Shown: positions 35,782-43,346 of the stretch, in pieces
How the letters are laid out: every line of letters starts with the position of its first letter
Numbering within the stretch: position 1 is the stretch's first letter
Source: Sphingopyxis sp. H115
GTDB taxonomy: Bacteria > Pseudomonadota > Alphaproteobacteria > Sphingomonadales > Sphingomonadaceae
DNA: 43,370 bases
Direction: 5' to 3'
Assembly (NCBI RefSeq): GCF_001468465.1
Contig: NZ_LNSA01000034.1
Coordinates: 1-43,370, forward strand
Translations under genes and position numbers: made by a program
The notes under the pieces: model-generated
Told to the model about the DNA's origin: nothing
What the model saw: the letters and a program-made list of their open reading frames with translations, nothing else
The model's database searches: none

Positions 35782-36365
35782 GCAACCTTGCAGAACAGAT
35801 CATGCGCAATGTCTTAGGCCGTGCGACTACGGCCGAAGACTATCGTCAGCTGAACGAAATGATGGCCGCTTTGCCGCCTGAAATTGCAACCAGCCCGGGC
35901 GCTATGTACGAACTCGTGTCCCGCATGAATTTCTTGCAGCAGCTTGACGCGACCATTGCTCAGGCGGGACGTGAGGCTCAGCAGAAAATCCACTACGATC
36001 TGCCGGCTCGCATCGATGACGCCGCGCTGAAGGCTATGCTAAAGGTGCGCGACACGCTGCCGGTCGATGCCGCGCACACGGCGAAGAAGCTCTACTTCAC
36101 GACAGCACTCGGAACGCTCGTGATAGGCATTTTCTGTTGCTGCGCCGGTTGGATTCTCGGCGAGAATCATGTCAAAGCCGAACGAGCGGCAACACATGCC
36201 GCGTCCGATCGTGAGCTCGGTCGCTGCGTCGATGCCGCGACAGGCGCTTTCGTCACCAGCGCGCGCGCCGGCGTTAGAACCGCGCCGATCCGCAACGAAA
36301 CGGTCCGAAACGACCTTATGGTCTGCGGGGCAGAGTACGCCGATCGCAGGGCAGGGAACGGCTAA
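35778..36365 (+). CDS. Membrane-anchored mobilisation protein, TraM-like by position
   Basis: 195 residues, coupled to the ParA-like gene by a 4-bp overlap. A cytoplasmic N-terminal ~105 residues (IMRNVLGRATTAEDYRQLNE ... KAMLKVRDTLPVDAAHTAKK) is followed by a single transmembrane helix LYFTTALGTLVIGIFCCCAG (~110-130) and a ~65-residue C-terminal domain with two cysteines. Not recognised by sequence. RP4 TraM is the third gene of the TraKLM set, so a relaxosome or coupling accessory at the membrane is a reasonable guess. An overlapping ORF in another frame (from 36169) is a shadow. Its stop is followed at once by the hairpin-rich region. Confidence 0.6.
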   Translation: MSNLAEQIMRNVLGRATTAEDYRQLNEMMAALPPEIATSPGAMYELVSRMNFLQQLDATIAQAGREAQQKIHYDLPARIDDAALKAMLKVRDTLPVDAAHTAKKLYFTTALGTLVIGIFCCCAGWILGENHVKAERAATHAASDRELGRCVDAATGAFVTSARAGVRTAPIRNETVRNDLMVCGAEYADRRAGNG

Positions 36366-36639
36366 CTCGCCGCGGGCCCCTGACGACTTCTCGTCAGGGG
36401 CCCGCCGGTGGCGACGACAAGCGTCGCCACGTTCAAGCCAATCACAGATTCAATCGGAAAAAGGGAGGAAAGAGCAAGGGCTGGCCAACGACTACCGCGC
36501 CGCTGCAGCGGCGCTTTGGTCCGCGCTCTGTCGCTTCGCTCTGTCGCTTGTCACGCGTGGCCCGACCTTGTTGGGGAGGACTCTGTCCTCCCCAAGCCCC
36601 TCCTCAGAGACACCAGAATTTCACCCTAGGGGAATGAAA
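36366..36639. other. Structured intergenic region, candidate oriT
   Basis: 274 bp upstream of mobC with dense symmetry: a perfect 15-bp-arm hairpin with loop CTTC (36372-36405); an adjacent hairpin, arms GTGGCGACG/CGTCGCCAC (36408-36430); an 18-bp palindrome centred on CTGCAG (36497-36514); two tandem copies of CGCTCTGTCGCTT (36524-36549); and a hairpin with arms TTGGGGAGGA/TCCTCCCCAA (36571-36595). oriT regions usually lie next to mobC/relaxase genes and carry such repeats. No clear MOBP nick consensus (YATCCTGY) was found here, so oriT is inferred; the first hairpins could instead be terminators without a T-run. Confidence 0.5.
36524..36549. repeat. Two tandem 13-bp repeats (CGCTCTGTCGCTT)
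   Basis: Two perfect, directly adjacent copies at 36524-36536 and 36537-36549, between a palindrome and a hairpin in the candidate oriT. Spacing of 13 bp is a little over one helical turn, suitable for side-by-side protein binding, for example by the ribbon-helix-helix protein encoded next. Confidence 0.8.
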
Positions 36640-36957
36640 ATGACCGGACAGACCGGATCCGAAAATCGCAGGCGGCAAATCGTCCGCAGCACGCGCTGGG
36701 ACGAGCAAGAGTTCGCCCAGCTCCAGGCGATCGCTACATACTCAGGATGCTCCGAGGCCGAGGTTCTGCGCCGCCTCGTTCGACGAGCGAACAAGCAGAT
36801 CATAATCTCACGCGACCTCGTTCGTGCCGTCCGTCAGCTCGGGAACAACGTTAATCAGATTGCTCGGCGCATGAACTCGAACGAGCAGGTCCGTTCTGAC
36901 CAACTTCTCGAAGCCTACCGAGAACTGCTCCATGCCGTGAAAATCGCAAAGTCATGA
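36640..36957 (+). CDS. mobC: MobC-like ribbon-helix-helix relaxosome protein
   Basis: 105 residues from ATG 36640, with AGGGGA about six bases upstream (ATG 36634 is an alternative). The fold is ribbon-helix-helix: RSTRWDEQEFAQLQAIATYS followed by CSEAEVLRRLVRRA, then the MobC-type tail LVRAVRQLGNNVNQIARRMN (~63-82) and a final helix. This tail is the signature of plasmid mobilisation relaxosome proteins, which bind oriT and help the relaxase nick. Its stop overlaps the relaxase ATG by 4 bp. A much longer ORF in the same frame back to 36169 crosses the hairpins and overlaps the TraM-like gene, and is rejected. Confidence 0.85.
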   Translation: MTGQTGSENRRRQIVRSTRWDEQEFAQLQAIATYSGCSEAEVLRRLVRRANKQIIISRDLVRAVRQLGNNVNQIARRMNSNEQVRSDQLLEAYRELLHAVKIAKS

Positions 36958-38462
36958 TCAGCAACATCACATGGGGTGCCGATTTCGCCGGCATTGTTCG
37001 CTATCTGGTTGAGAACCGCGATCATGAAGTCCTCGACCTGAAGGGCGTTACCTCGGTCGAACTTGCCGCGGACGAAATGGCAGCAGTTGCCGCGCTCAGC
37101 TCGCGCGCGAAAAATAAGCTGCTTCATGTCTCATTGTCGGCAGCGCTCGAGGATGGTTCACTTGACGCATCTCAATGGCTGCATTGCGCCGACGAACTCA
37201 CCGTGGCTCTTAGGCTGGTTGGCCTTCAACGAGTGGTTGTTCGCCACAAAGACAAGGCACATGACCATGTCCACATCTTCTTCTGCACCATCGACTCTGC
37301 GACCGGTCAGACGCCACCGAAGTCCTGGTATCTGAAAAAGGGCAATGCAATGCTGGGTATTGGACCGCATGCACTGTCCGAGTCCGAAATTGTCGCGGTC
37401 CCGCTGCACGCACGTGCCCTCCGGACATATGATTTTCGCGCACTCGCCCGAACAATGGACATCTGTCGCAAGCTGGAAAGGCAGCTTGGTCTTCGCACTC
37501 TTCGTACACCGGTAGAGGCGGCGCAAGCACGGTTGGCGGGAGTGGCCAACGACAAGAGTGCGGCACAGCGAAAACGTCATGATCGAATTGGATCGACACC
37601 GCTGATCGAGCGAGCGGACGAAATCCGCGGCGTTCTCGGTACGCGAGATTGGCCGTCAAAGCGTGACGCACTTTGCGCGCTGGGATTGGACTTTGAGCCC
37701 ACCTATCGGACCACCAAGAAAGGGACGGAGCTTCGTGGCCTGACGATCTTTGACATGCGCGATACGGGCAATCGGATCCGCGCATCCGATCTTGATCTCC
37801 CAAGCCAGAAGTTCGGTCTGCTGCGCCTCGAAGCGCGACACGACCCCGGTGCCGACAGGTTCGATATTTGGTGGCCAAGGCGGGGTGCGAGCGCTTCAGC
37901 AATCGAGACCGGTCGCGACAACGATCATGTCCGACTTAAGAGCAGCTTTGACCTTTTCGCACTTCAGCATCGCACATCCGAACGCGAAAAGGCAAATGCG
38001 CGAAAGAAGCTGCGGAAGGAGCAAACGCTCGGACGCGCGCGCTTGAGAAAATCGCTTATGCGCCGTCGCCGTGATGAAGCTGCGCGGCTGCCGTCCAGTG
38101 AGCGCCGAGCCTTCTATCGTCGGTACGCCGCAGATGTGTCGCGGCCTGAACTTGCCTCGCTAAGTGAATTTCACTCGAAGCAGAAGCGCAATCTCGCGCG
38201 CAGTAGAAAACCAACTTGGACGGAATATTTGCAGCTTTGCGCTGAAGCGGGCGACATCTCGGCCGCGCGATTGGTTCCGCCGCCCCGTGCGAAGCCACGC
38301 AATCGAATTGCGGAGGTCGTTCGCAATGAAACTGTGATCGCCCGCGCTCCTGGTGTGATATCGCAACCAGCGCCCAACATCGTTCAGAACGAACCTGACG
38401 ACCTCAGCCCCGACGATTTGTTCTTCATGTACCAGGCGTCGAAGCAGCGCGGTCGCGATTGA
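36954..38462 (+). CDS. MOBP-family relaxase
   Basis: 502 residues. The N-terminal relaxase domain shows the catalytic Tyr in ADFAGIVRYLVENRDHEVLD (Tyr17, equivalent in position to Tyr22 of RP4 TraI) and the metal-binding histidine motif VVRHKDKAHDHVHIFFCTID (~96-115; H...H.H). Relaxases nick oriT and remain covalently attached to the 5' end. The C-terminal ~250 residues are basic (HRTSEREKANARKKLRKEQ; RARLRKSLMRRRRDEAARL) and may bind DNA or the coupling protein. Coupled to mobC by ATGA. No coupling protein or type IV secretion genes are in the window, so the element is either mobilisable only or has its transfer genes outside. Confidence 0.88.
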   Translation: MISNITWGADFAGIVRYLVENRDHEVLDLKGVTSVELAADEMAAVAALSSRAKNKLLHVSLSAALEDGSLDASQWLHCADELTVALRLVGLQRVVVRHKDKAHDHVHIFFCTIDSATGQTPPKSWYLKKGNAMLGIGPHALSESEIVAVPLHARALRTYDFRALARTMDICRKLERQLGLRTLRTPVEAAQARLAGVANDKSAAQRKRHDRIGSTPLIERADEIRGVLGTRDWPSKRDALCALGLDFEPTYRTTKKGTELRGLTIFDMRDTGNRIRASDLDLPSQKFGLLRLEARHDPGADRFDIWWPRRGASASAIETGRDNDHVRLKSSFDLFALQHRTSEREKANARKKLRKEQTLGRARLRKSLMRRRRDEAARLPSSERRAFYRRYAADVSRPELASLSEFHSKQKRNLARSRKPTWTEYLQLCAEAGDISAARLVPPPRAKPRNRIAEVVRNETVIARAPGVISQPAPNIVQNEPDDLSPDDLFFMYQASKQRGRD

Positions 38463-38567
38463 TCGAGTTTTGACCGTTATCACGCGGCGAGGCCGACGGC
38501 GCGTTTGTGCTTGTGCGAGTTTAGCCGGAGCGCTACTTTGACAGAGTGTTTTCGGTGGAGGAAAAAA

Positions 38568-38600
38568 ATGATTTCCAAAGAAGACGTCCCTGGCGGCTGA
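38568..38600 (+). other. Ten-codon ORF with ideal ribosome binding site
   Basis: GGAGG (38557-38561), six A residues, then ATG and the reading frame MISKEDVPGG with a TGA stop. TTGACA at 38538-38543 could be a -35 box, although no good -10 follows at 17 bp. A terminator starts 22 bp after the stop. The arrangement suits a leader peptide or a short translated small RNA; translation is inferred from the signals only. Confidence 0.35.
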
Positions 38601-38622
38601 TCCCGTTCAATGTCTCAAGTCG

Positions 38623-38653
38623 AGGCGGCCAACGATTGGTCGCCTTCTTTTTT
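38623..38653 (+). terminator. Rho-independent terminator after the mobilisation operon
   Basis: Arms AGGCGGCCAA (38623-38632) and TTGGTCGCCT (38636-38645) form a 10-bp stem with one G-U pair and the loop CGA, followed by TCTTTTTT (38646-38653). Confidence 0.75.
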
Positions 38654-38750
38654 GCAACGGCCAAGGACAACGCTATCCCGCTTGCTTGCGCTATCGACCG
38701 ATGACGCTTCCGTGATGGCATGAATTCACTTCCCCGCTGGTAGAGCTACG

Positions 38751-38774
38751 AGCCGCTCGGTTAGGCGGCTTTTT
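38751..38774 (+). terminator. Second rho-independent terminator, + strand
   Basis: Arms AGCCGC (38751-38756) and GCGGCT (38765-38770) with an 8-nt loop are followed by a run of T to 38774. It lies just beyond the 3' end of the leftward membrane-protein gene and would stop rightward transcription from the relaxase side. Confidence 0.5.
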
Positions 38775-38788
38775 CGACGCTTCCAAAA

Positions 38789-40381
38789 CTATATGCCGAA
38801 TGCCTTCAGGCTCGCGTCGAACGCGCCTTCCAGTCCGCTACGGATACCGCCTTTCGGGTGAGTTGATAAAGGTGCTTCCTCGATGATTAGAATTCCGGAA
38901 CCTTGCTCAACCTTGTCTTTGAAGAGCTGTTCTCGGCCGAAAAAATAGGGCGCAAAAGTTTCGGTGCGGGTGACGGAATAAGCAAGATCCGCACTGAATC
39001 CGACTAGCTGGTCTTGGCCAAAGATACGGCCGCGCTCGGCTTGTTCCAATCGGATCCCGCGGCCGCCCTTGATGACCAGCCGACATGGACCATGGAAAAC
39101 CAAATAGCGAAGCTGCAGCGTCAGCCACGCGTTGAGTGAGAATAAGCGCCAGTGGCTCGTGATCCGCATTGGTTGCCCTTCGGGCTGAGCAACTGCGACG
39201 AGGGCGCGGGGATGTAGCACGCAAGCGGCACCTCGCGGTATATTGACCTCTGCGAGCTCTGCAAACGGATCGCGAACTGCAGAGACGGTGGTATTTTCCC
39301 CTTCGCCCCGAATACGCGTTAAGAAGATTAGTCCGCTGGCAACGCTGGAAAAGATGTGTCGATAATCGAGCAGCCAGCGAGTGTCTTTCTTAGCTCCGAC
39401 GGCGGTCGATTGAAGGTAATCTTGTCGCACTAAGAGCTCTTCGCTTTTTCCCAACGTTATGAGAACGGACACGCGGGAATTCTCCGCAGGCGGAATCGGC
39501 GCGCTCCCGGCGCCGGGAACCTTTATGCGGATCGATGCCCGGCGCTCTGCCAAGGGGGCGAGAACATAGTAGAAAATGGTGCGGATGATGAATGGCATCG
39601 CGACGATCGCTGCAAGCACGAGCAGGGCCTGCAATAATATGCTTCGAATCGTTTGCTTGGTCACCTCAGGGGAGTATTCGTTGAGCTTGGCGGCAACGTC
39701 ATTTCGGACTTGCGCAAGGGCAACTTCCGCAGCTTCCAATTTGGCCTGTGCGACCTTACCGGCCGCCATGCCAGTCTCCCGCGCAGCCCTTTTGGATTTG
39801 TAGCTGGAGCACTCGGCCTTTGCGGTCTGGGTGAGCTTTGAGGCGCGGTTTTCCATGAGGTTGCCTACGGCTCGTCTCGCATAACCACTGCCGTTAAACG
39901 TTCGCACGGCTTCGTTCGCGTGCTCGCACCCGAGCCGTGCGACCTCGACGGCGCTTTGACGCGGGAAGGAGATTTGGTTGAGCGCCGCACGGCGCGCTTC
40001 GCGGTCCTTGGCCGTCTCAAGCAGCGCGATTTCTGCTGACAATGTGCCGCGCCTCAATTTCAGTTTTTCCCGCGCAATGATTGCCGTGGGTCTGACGCTG
40101 GCCAACCATCCCTGCTGCTGCTTGAGCTCCGAGTCAGTTTTGGCAAGATCGTTACGCTTCTCCTGTAGGGTCGCCGCCAGCTCGCTCCCCGACATCGCGA
40201 GGAACTGACCTTCAGATGTTTCCAAATTAGCGATCGCCTGGCGCTTCAAGCGCATCAGTTCGTTTTTGATCTCAGCCGATGATTTCCATTCGTCACTGGC
40301 TGCCGTCCGCACAGTTCCGTCCGAAACCATCGGCCAAATAAGCTGATGGAATGCTATTGCCGCAACGATCAATACGAACAC
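38789..40381 (-). CDS. Membrane protein with coiled coil and possible AIM24-like domain, 5' end probably lost
   Basis: 530 residues from GTG 40381. Transmembrane helix 1 FVLIVAAIAFHQLIW begins at residue 2. A long charged helical/coiled-coil region (~25-245) follows, then transmembrane helix 2 LLQALLVLAAIVAMPFIIRT (~249-268) and a beta-rich C-terminal domain of ~240 residues with HGPCRLVIKGGRGIRLEQAE, which recalls AIM24-type beta domains. A helix right at residue 2 without preceding basic residues is unusual. The frame stays open upstream to a stop at 40469-40471 and includes codons for YLRKGI just before the GTG, suggesting a native start a few codons further up that the IS66 insertion removed. 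Role unknown; it may be a cell-envelope component of the element. Confidence 0.65.
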   Translation of the reverse strand: MFVLIVAAIAFHQLIWPMVSDGTVRTAASDEWKSSAEIKNELMRLKRQAIANLETSEGQFLAMSGSELAATLQEKRNDLAKTDSELKQQQGWLASVRPTAIIAREKLKLRRGTLSAEIALLETAKDREARRAALNQISFPRQSAVEVARLGCEHANEAVRTFNGSGYARRAVGNLMENRASKLTQTAKAECSSYKSKRAARETGMAAGKVAQAKLEAAEVALAQVRNDVAAKLNEYSPEVTKQTIRSILLQALLVLAAIVAMPFIIRTIFYYVLAPLAERRASIRIKVPGAGSAPIPPAENSRVSVLITLGKSEELLVRQDYLQSTAVGAKKDTRWLLDYRHIFSSVASGLIFLTRIRGEGENTTVSAVRDPFAELAEVNIPRGAACVLHPRALVAVAQPEGQPMRITSHWRLFSLNAWLTLQLRYLVFHGPCRLVIKGGRGIRLEQAERGRIFGQDQLVGFSADLAYSVTRTETFAPYFFGREQLFKDKVEQGSGILIIEEAPLSTHPKGGIRSGLEGAFDASLKAFGI

Positions 40382-40480
40382 GATGCCCTTCCGAAGGTAC
40401 CCATCCGGTGAGGGCCGTGTTGTAGGCTGGGGTTTCGCGCGCTCATAAGCGTGCTCGTATGAGCGAGCTTAAGGACGGGT

Positions 40481-40825
40481 ATGAGCCAGGTAACGCTGTT
40501 TAGCGGCCCCGAGCGTCGTCGGCGGTGGAGTGAGGATGAGCGGCTTCAGATCCTGAACGAGGCGTTTGCGCCGGGTTCCTGCGTTGCCGAGGTTAGCCGC
40601 CGGTATGATGTTTCCACCAGCCTGATCTATGCATGGCGGCGCAAGTTTCGCGCAGCCTTGCCGGGCCCAGTATTCGCCGAGGCGATGGTGGCCGACGAGC
40701 TGCAGCCGCCTTCGCCCGTGCCGGGCGTTGCGATTCTGATCGAGCTGCCGGGCGGCGCCCGGGTCAGCATTGCGGCCTCGGCATCGCCGGTGCTGACAGC
40801 CGCGGCCTTGAAGGCGCTGCGATGA
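40481..40825 (+). CDS. tnpA: IS66 accessory protein TnpA
   Basis: 114 residues. An N-terminal helix-turn-helix of the transposase-8 type is visible: RRRWSEDERLQILNEAFAPG and VAEVSRRYDVSTSLIYAWRR (~12-52), followed by a Pro-rich linker and a beta segment ILIELPGGARVSIAA. Full length for the family (about 110-150). The protein is required with TnpB for transposition and probably binds the ends. The stop overlaps the TnpB start (ATGA). Confidence 0.88.
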   Translation: MSQVTLFSGPERRRRWSEDERLQILNEAFAPGSCVAEVSRRYDVSTSLIYAWRRKFRAALPGPVFAEAMVADELQPPSPVPGVAILIELPGGARVSIAASASPVLTAAALKALR

Positions 40826-41163
40826 TCCCGCCCGTCGCGCGGGTGTGGATAGCGATGGGTCATACGGATATGCGCAAGGGCATGCAGGGGCTCGCGCTGC
40901 TCGTCCAGCAGGCTCTGGGACGCGATCCTTTCGGCGGCGATCTCTTCGTCTTTCGCGGTCGCGCCGGATCGCTGACCAAGATCATCTGGCATGATGGTAT
41001 CGGCATGTCGCTTTACGCCAAGCGGCTCGAGAAGGGGCGCTTTATCTGGCCGTCGGCGAAGGACGGTATCGTGTCGCTGACCAGTGCGCAGCTGGCCTGT
41101 CTGCTCGACGGGATCGACTGGCGTAACCCGCAGTATAGCTGGCGGCCGCAGAGCGCGGGATGA
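40822..41163 (+). CDS. tnpB: IS66 accessory protein TnpB
   Basis: 113 residues from ATG 40822 (the longer frame from 40633 is tnpA read-through). Recognised by VWIAMGHTDMRKGMQGLALL near the start, FVFRGRAGSLTKIIWHDGIG (~42-61) and a tail FIWPSAKDGIVSLTSAQLAC. Full-length IS66 Orf2 protein (about 115). Its biochemical role is not settled. Distinct from the unrelated IS200/IS605 TnpB. Confidence 0.9.
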   Translation: MIPPVARVWIAMGHTDMRKGMQGLALLVQQALGRDPFGGDLFVFRGRAGSLTKIIWHDGIGMSLYAKRLEKGRFIWPSAKDGIVSLTSAQLACLLDGIDWRNPQYSWRPQSAG

Positions 41164-41217
41164 CGCCCGGCATGATGCTTTTTTGGCTTGATTGGCGAGG
41201 CCGATGGTGATTCATTC

Positions 41218-42855
41218 ATGGGCATGGAAGCCGCCGTTTCGCCCGTTCCGGACGACGTCGCAGCGCTCAAGGCGCTGCTGAACGCGGCGACCCGCAGAGC
41301 CGATGAGGCAGAGGCGCGGCTCGCCAACGCAAAGGCCCGCGAGAGCGCCACCGAGGCGATGATCGCCCATCTCAAGCTGCAGATCGCCAAGCTGAAGCGC
41401 GAGGCCTACGGCGCCAGCGCAGAACGCAGCAAGCGCCTCCTGGCGCAGATGGAGCTACAGCTCGAAGATCTCGAGGCCGATGCCAGCGAGGATGAGCTCG
41501 TCACCGAAGCCGCCGCCGCAAAGGCCCTGACCGTCACCGCGTTCGAGCGCAAGCGCCCGAGCCGCAAGCCGTTCCCCGATCACCTGCCGCGCGAGCGCAT
41601 CGTCGTGCCCGCCCCCTGTTCCTGCCCGGCATGCGGCAGCAGCCGCCTTGCCAAGCTCGGCGAAGACATCACCGAGACGCTTGAGGTTATTCCGCGATCG
41701 TGGAAGGTCACCCAGACGGTGCGCGAGAAGTTTTCTTGCCGGGATTGCGAGAAGATCGCGCAGGCGCCCGCGCCCTTTCATGTGCTCCCCCGCGGCTGGG
41801 CCGGGCCAAGCTTCCTCGCAATGCTGCTGTTCGAGAAGTACGGGCAGCACCAGCCGCTCAACCGCCAGGCCGAGCGGTTCGCCCGCGAGGGCGTGCCGCT
41901 CAGCACATCGACGCTCGGCGATCAGGTCGGCGGCGGCGCCCATGCGCTGATGCCGATCTATCGCCTGATCGAGGCCCATGTACTCGCCGCCGAGCGATTG
42001 CACGGCGACGACACGACCGTGCCAGTCCTCGCGAAGGGCAAGACCGATACCGCGAGACTGTGGGTCTATGTGCGCGACGACAAGCCGTTCGCCGGCGCTG
42101 ATCCCCCCGCGGCATTGTTCCACTACTCACGCGACCGGCGCGGCGAACATCCGCAAGCTCATCTCGCATCCTGGTCAGGGATTCTGCAGGCCGACGCCTA
42201 TGGCGGCTACGGCGAGCTCTACCGCGAAGGGCGTACGCCCGTACCCATCTTCGAGGCGGGATGTTTCGCGCATGCACGGCGCAAGTTCTTCGAGCTTGCC
42301 GACGTCGAGGGCGCTGCGCGCAAAAAGAGCCGCGGCGAGCGCGCCGGCATGATCTATCCGATCGCGCTCGAAGCCGTGCAACGGATCGATGCCCTGTTCG
42401 ATATCGAGCGCGCCGTGAACGGCAGCAGCGCCGCCGAACGTCTCGTCGTGCGGCAGGAACTCAGCGCACCGCTCATTGCCGAGCTCCACGCCTGGCTCAC
42501 CGCACAGCTGGCCAAGCTCTCGCGCAACCACGATCTGGCGAAGGCGATCAACTACATGCTCCGGCGCTGGGCCGCGTTCAGCCGCTTCCTCGATGACGGC
42601 CGCATCTGCCTGACCAACAACGCAGCAGAACGGGCGCTGCGCTGCGTGCCGCTCGGCCGCAAGGCCTGGCTGTTCTGCGGATCCGATCGCGGCGGTCAGC
42701 GCGCCGCCATCCTCTACACCCTGATCCAGACCGCGCGGCTGAACGACATCGATCCGCAGGCCTGGCTTGCAGACGTGCTCGCCCGCATCGCTGAGCATCC
42801 GGTCCGCCAACTCGATCAGCTGCTGCCTTGGAACTGGCAAAACCATCGCGCTTAG
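41218..42855 (+). CDS. tnpC: IS66 DDE transposase TnpC
   Basis: About 545 residues from ATG 41218 (ATG 41224 close by; TTG 41188 also open). The layout is canonical: leucine-rich coiled coil (~15-75), linker KRPSRKPFPDHLPRERIVVP, zinc finger CSCPACGSSRLAKLGEDITE with a second pair CRDC (~126-172), then the DDE core with first Asp in LHGDDTTVPVLAKGKT (~262), second Asp in GILQADAYGGYGELY (~323), CFAHARRKFFELAD (~350), and Glu in LTNNAAERALRCVPLGRKAW (~469). The C-terminus is DQLLPWNW. It appears intact and so potentially active. Its C-terminus is clearly different from the fragment at 32.0-32.2 kb, so two IS66 lineages are present. Confidence 0.92.
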   Translation: MGMEAAVSPVPDDVAALKALLNAATRRADEAEARLANAKARESATEAMIAHLKLQIAKLKREAYGASAERSKRLLAQMELQLEDLEADASEDELVTEAAAAKALTVTAFERKRPSRKPFPDHLPRERIVVPAPCSCPACGSSRLAKLGEDITETLEVIPRSWKVTQTVREKFSCRDCEKIAQAPAPFHVLPRGWAGPSFLAMLLFEKYGQHQPLNRQAERFAREGVPLSTSTLGDQVGGGAHALMPIYRLIEAHVLAAERLHGDDTTVPVLAKGKTDTARLWVYVRDDKPFAGADPPAALFHYSRDRRGEHPQAHLASWSGILQADAYGGYGELYREGRTPVPIFEAGCFAHARRKFFELADVEGAARKKSRGERAGMIYPIALEAVQRIDALFDIERAVNGSSAAERLVVRQELSAPLIAELHAWLTAQLAKLSRNHDLAKAINYMLRRWAAFSRFLDDGRICLTNNAAERALRCVPLGRKAWLFCGSDRGGQRAAILYTLIQTARLNDIDPQAWLADVLARIAEHPVRQLDQLLPWNWQNHRA

Positions 42856-42887
42856 GTCACGGTCGGTACCTCAACAGGGAACAGGTA

Positions 42888-43163
42888 ATGCGAACGATCG
42901 CGGATTTTCAAAAAGAGGTCGCGGACTACATCGCGCGTACCCACCAAAGCGGTGGGCTCCTAGAATGCCCCCTATGTGAGCAAGGCGCCCTGATCGAGGC
43001 GGAGGTTCGCGCGACGGGTGAGCAGATCTCGTTCTGCGAAGAATGTGACAGCATCTGGCCAAGCGAGTGCCTCATCGACGATTCTCACGCAGAGGCGTTC
43101 CAAACATTCGTGGATGCCCATGGTAAGCGCGGCCTCACCTGGTCCGAGCTCAAGATCTCCTAG
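42888..43163 (+). CDS. Small zinc-ribbon-like protein
   Basis: 91 residues from ATG 42888, preceded by AGGGAAC at suitable spacing; the frame is open further upstream but only as TnpC antisense-free read-through of the IS end. Two cysteine pairs, CPLC (~26) and CEEC (~49), suggest a zinc ribbon: LLECPLCEQGALIEAEVRAT ... ISFCEECDSIWPSECLIDDS. Unrecognised family. It lies directly downstream of the IS66 element and divergent from the truncated membrane-protein gene on the other side, so the IS probably landed in their shared spacer. Its promoter may have been displaced by the insertion. Confidence 0.65.
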   Translation: MRTIADFQKEVADYIARTHQSGGLLECPLCEQGALIEAEVRATGEQISFCEECDSIWPSECLIDDSHAEAFQTFVDAHGKRGLTWSELKIS

Positions 43164-43346
43164 CGATCCATCACCGCCCAATCAGAGCTGCGCCGCGGTC
43201 TTCACCGGATGGCTACTTCCGAAGGAACCACCCCAAGATTGCTTTGATGGCGTTCATTCTGCTCCTCTAGGGTAACCGTGTCCTGAAGGCCGCCTTGCGG
43301 GAAGCTGCTGCGGGATGCTGATAGCCGCTCTTTGCGAGGAGCGGTG

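Larger units (their letters stand above)
40397..42872 (+). mobile_element. Complete IS66-family element (tnpA-tnpB-tnpC)
   Basis: Carries the three IS66 genes in order, with a 4-bp overlap between tnpA and tnpB. The boundaries are tentative: GGTACC occurs on both sides (40396-40401 and about 42866-42871), with weakly similar inward sequences (CCGGTGAG versus CCGTGACC on the opposite strand). No exact 8-bp target duplication, as expected for this family, could be found. It separates the leftward membrane-protein gene from the rightward zinc-ribbon gene. Confidence 0.7.

Noticed and set aside
36169..36639. Longer MobC reading frame (262 residues)
   Set aside because: It overlaps the TraM-like gene and crosses the hairpin region; MobC proteins are about 100 residues and the ribosome binding site supports ATG 36640.
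38730..38774. tRNA-like stretch (GCTGGTAGAGC followed by a hairpin)
   Set aside because: The D-arm-like string is not accompanied by an acceptor stem, anticodon arm or T-loop; the hairpin with its T-run is better read as a terminator.
42175..42846. Antisense ORFs over IS66 tnpC
   Set aside because: Typical shadows of a GC-rich transposase gene; no motif and no ribosome binding site.
40389..42880. An 8-bp target-site duplication flanking the IS66 element
   Set aside because: Only GGTACC is shared on the two sides, and it is palindromic; no exact 8-bp direct repeat was found, so the boundaries remain tentative.
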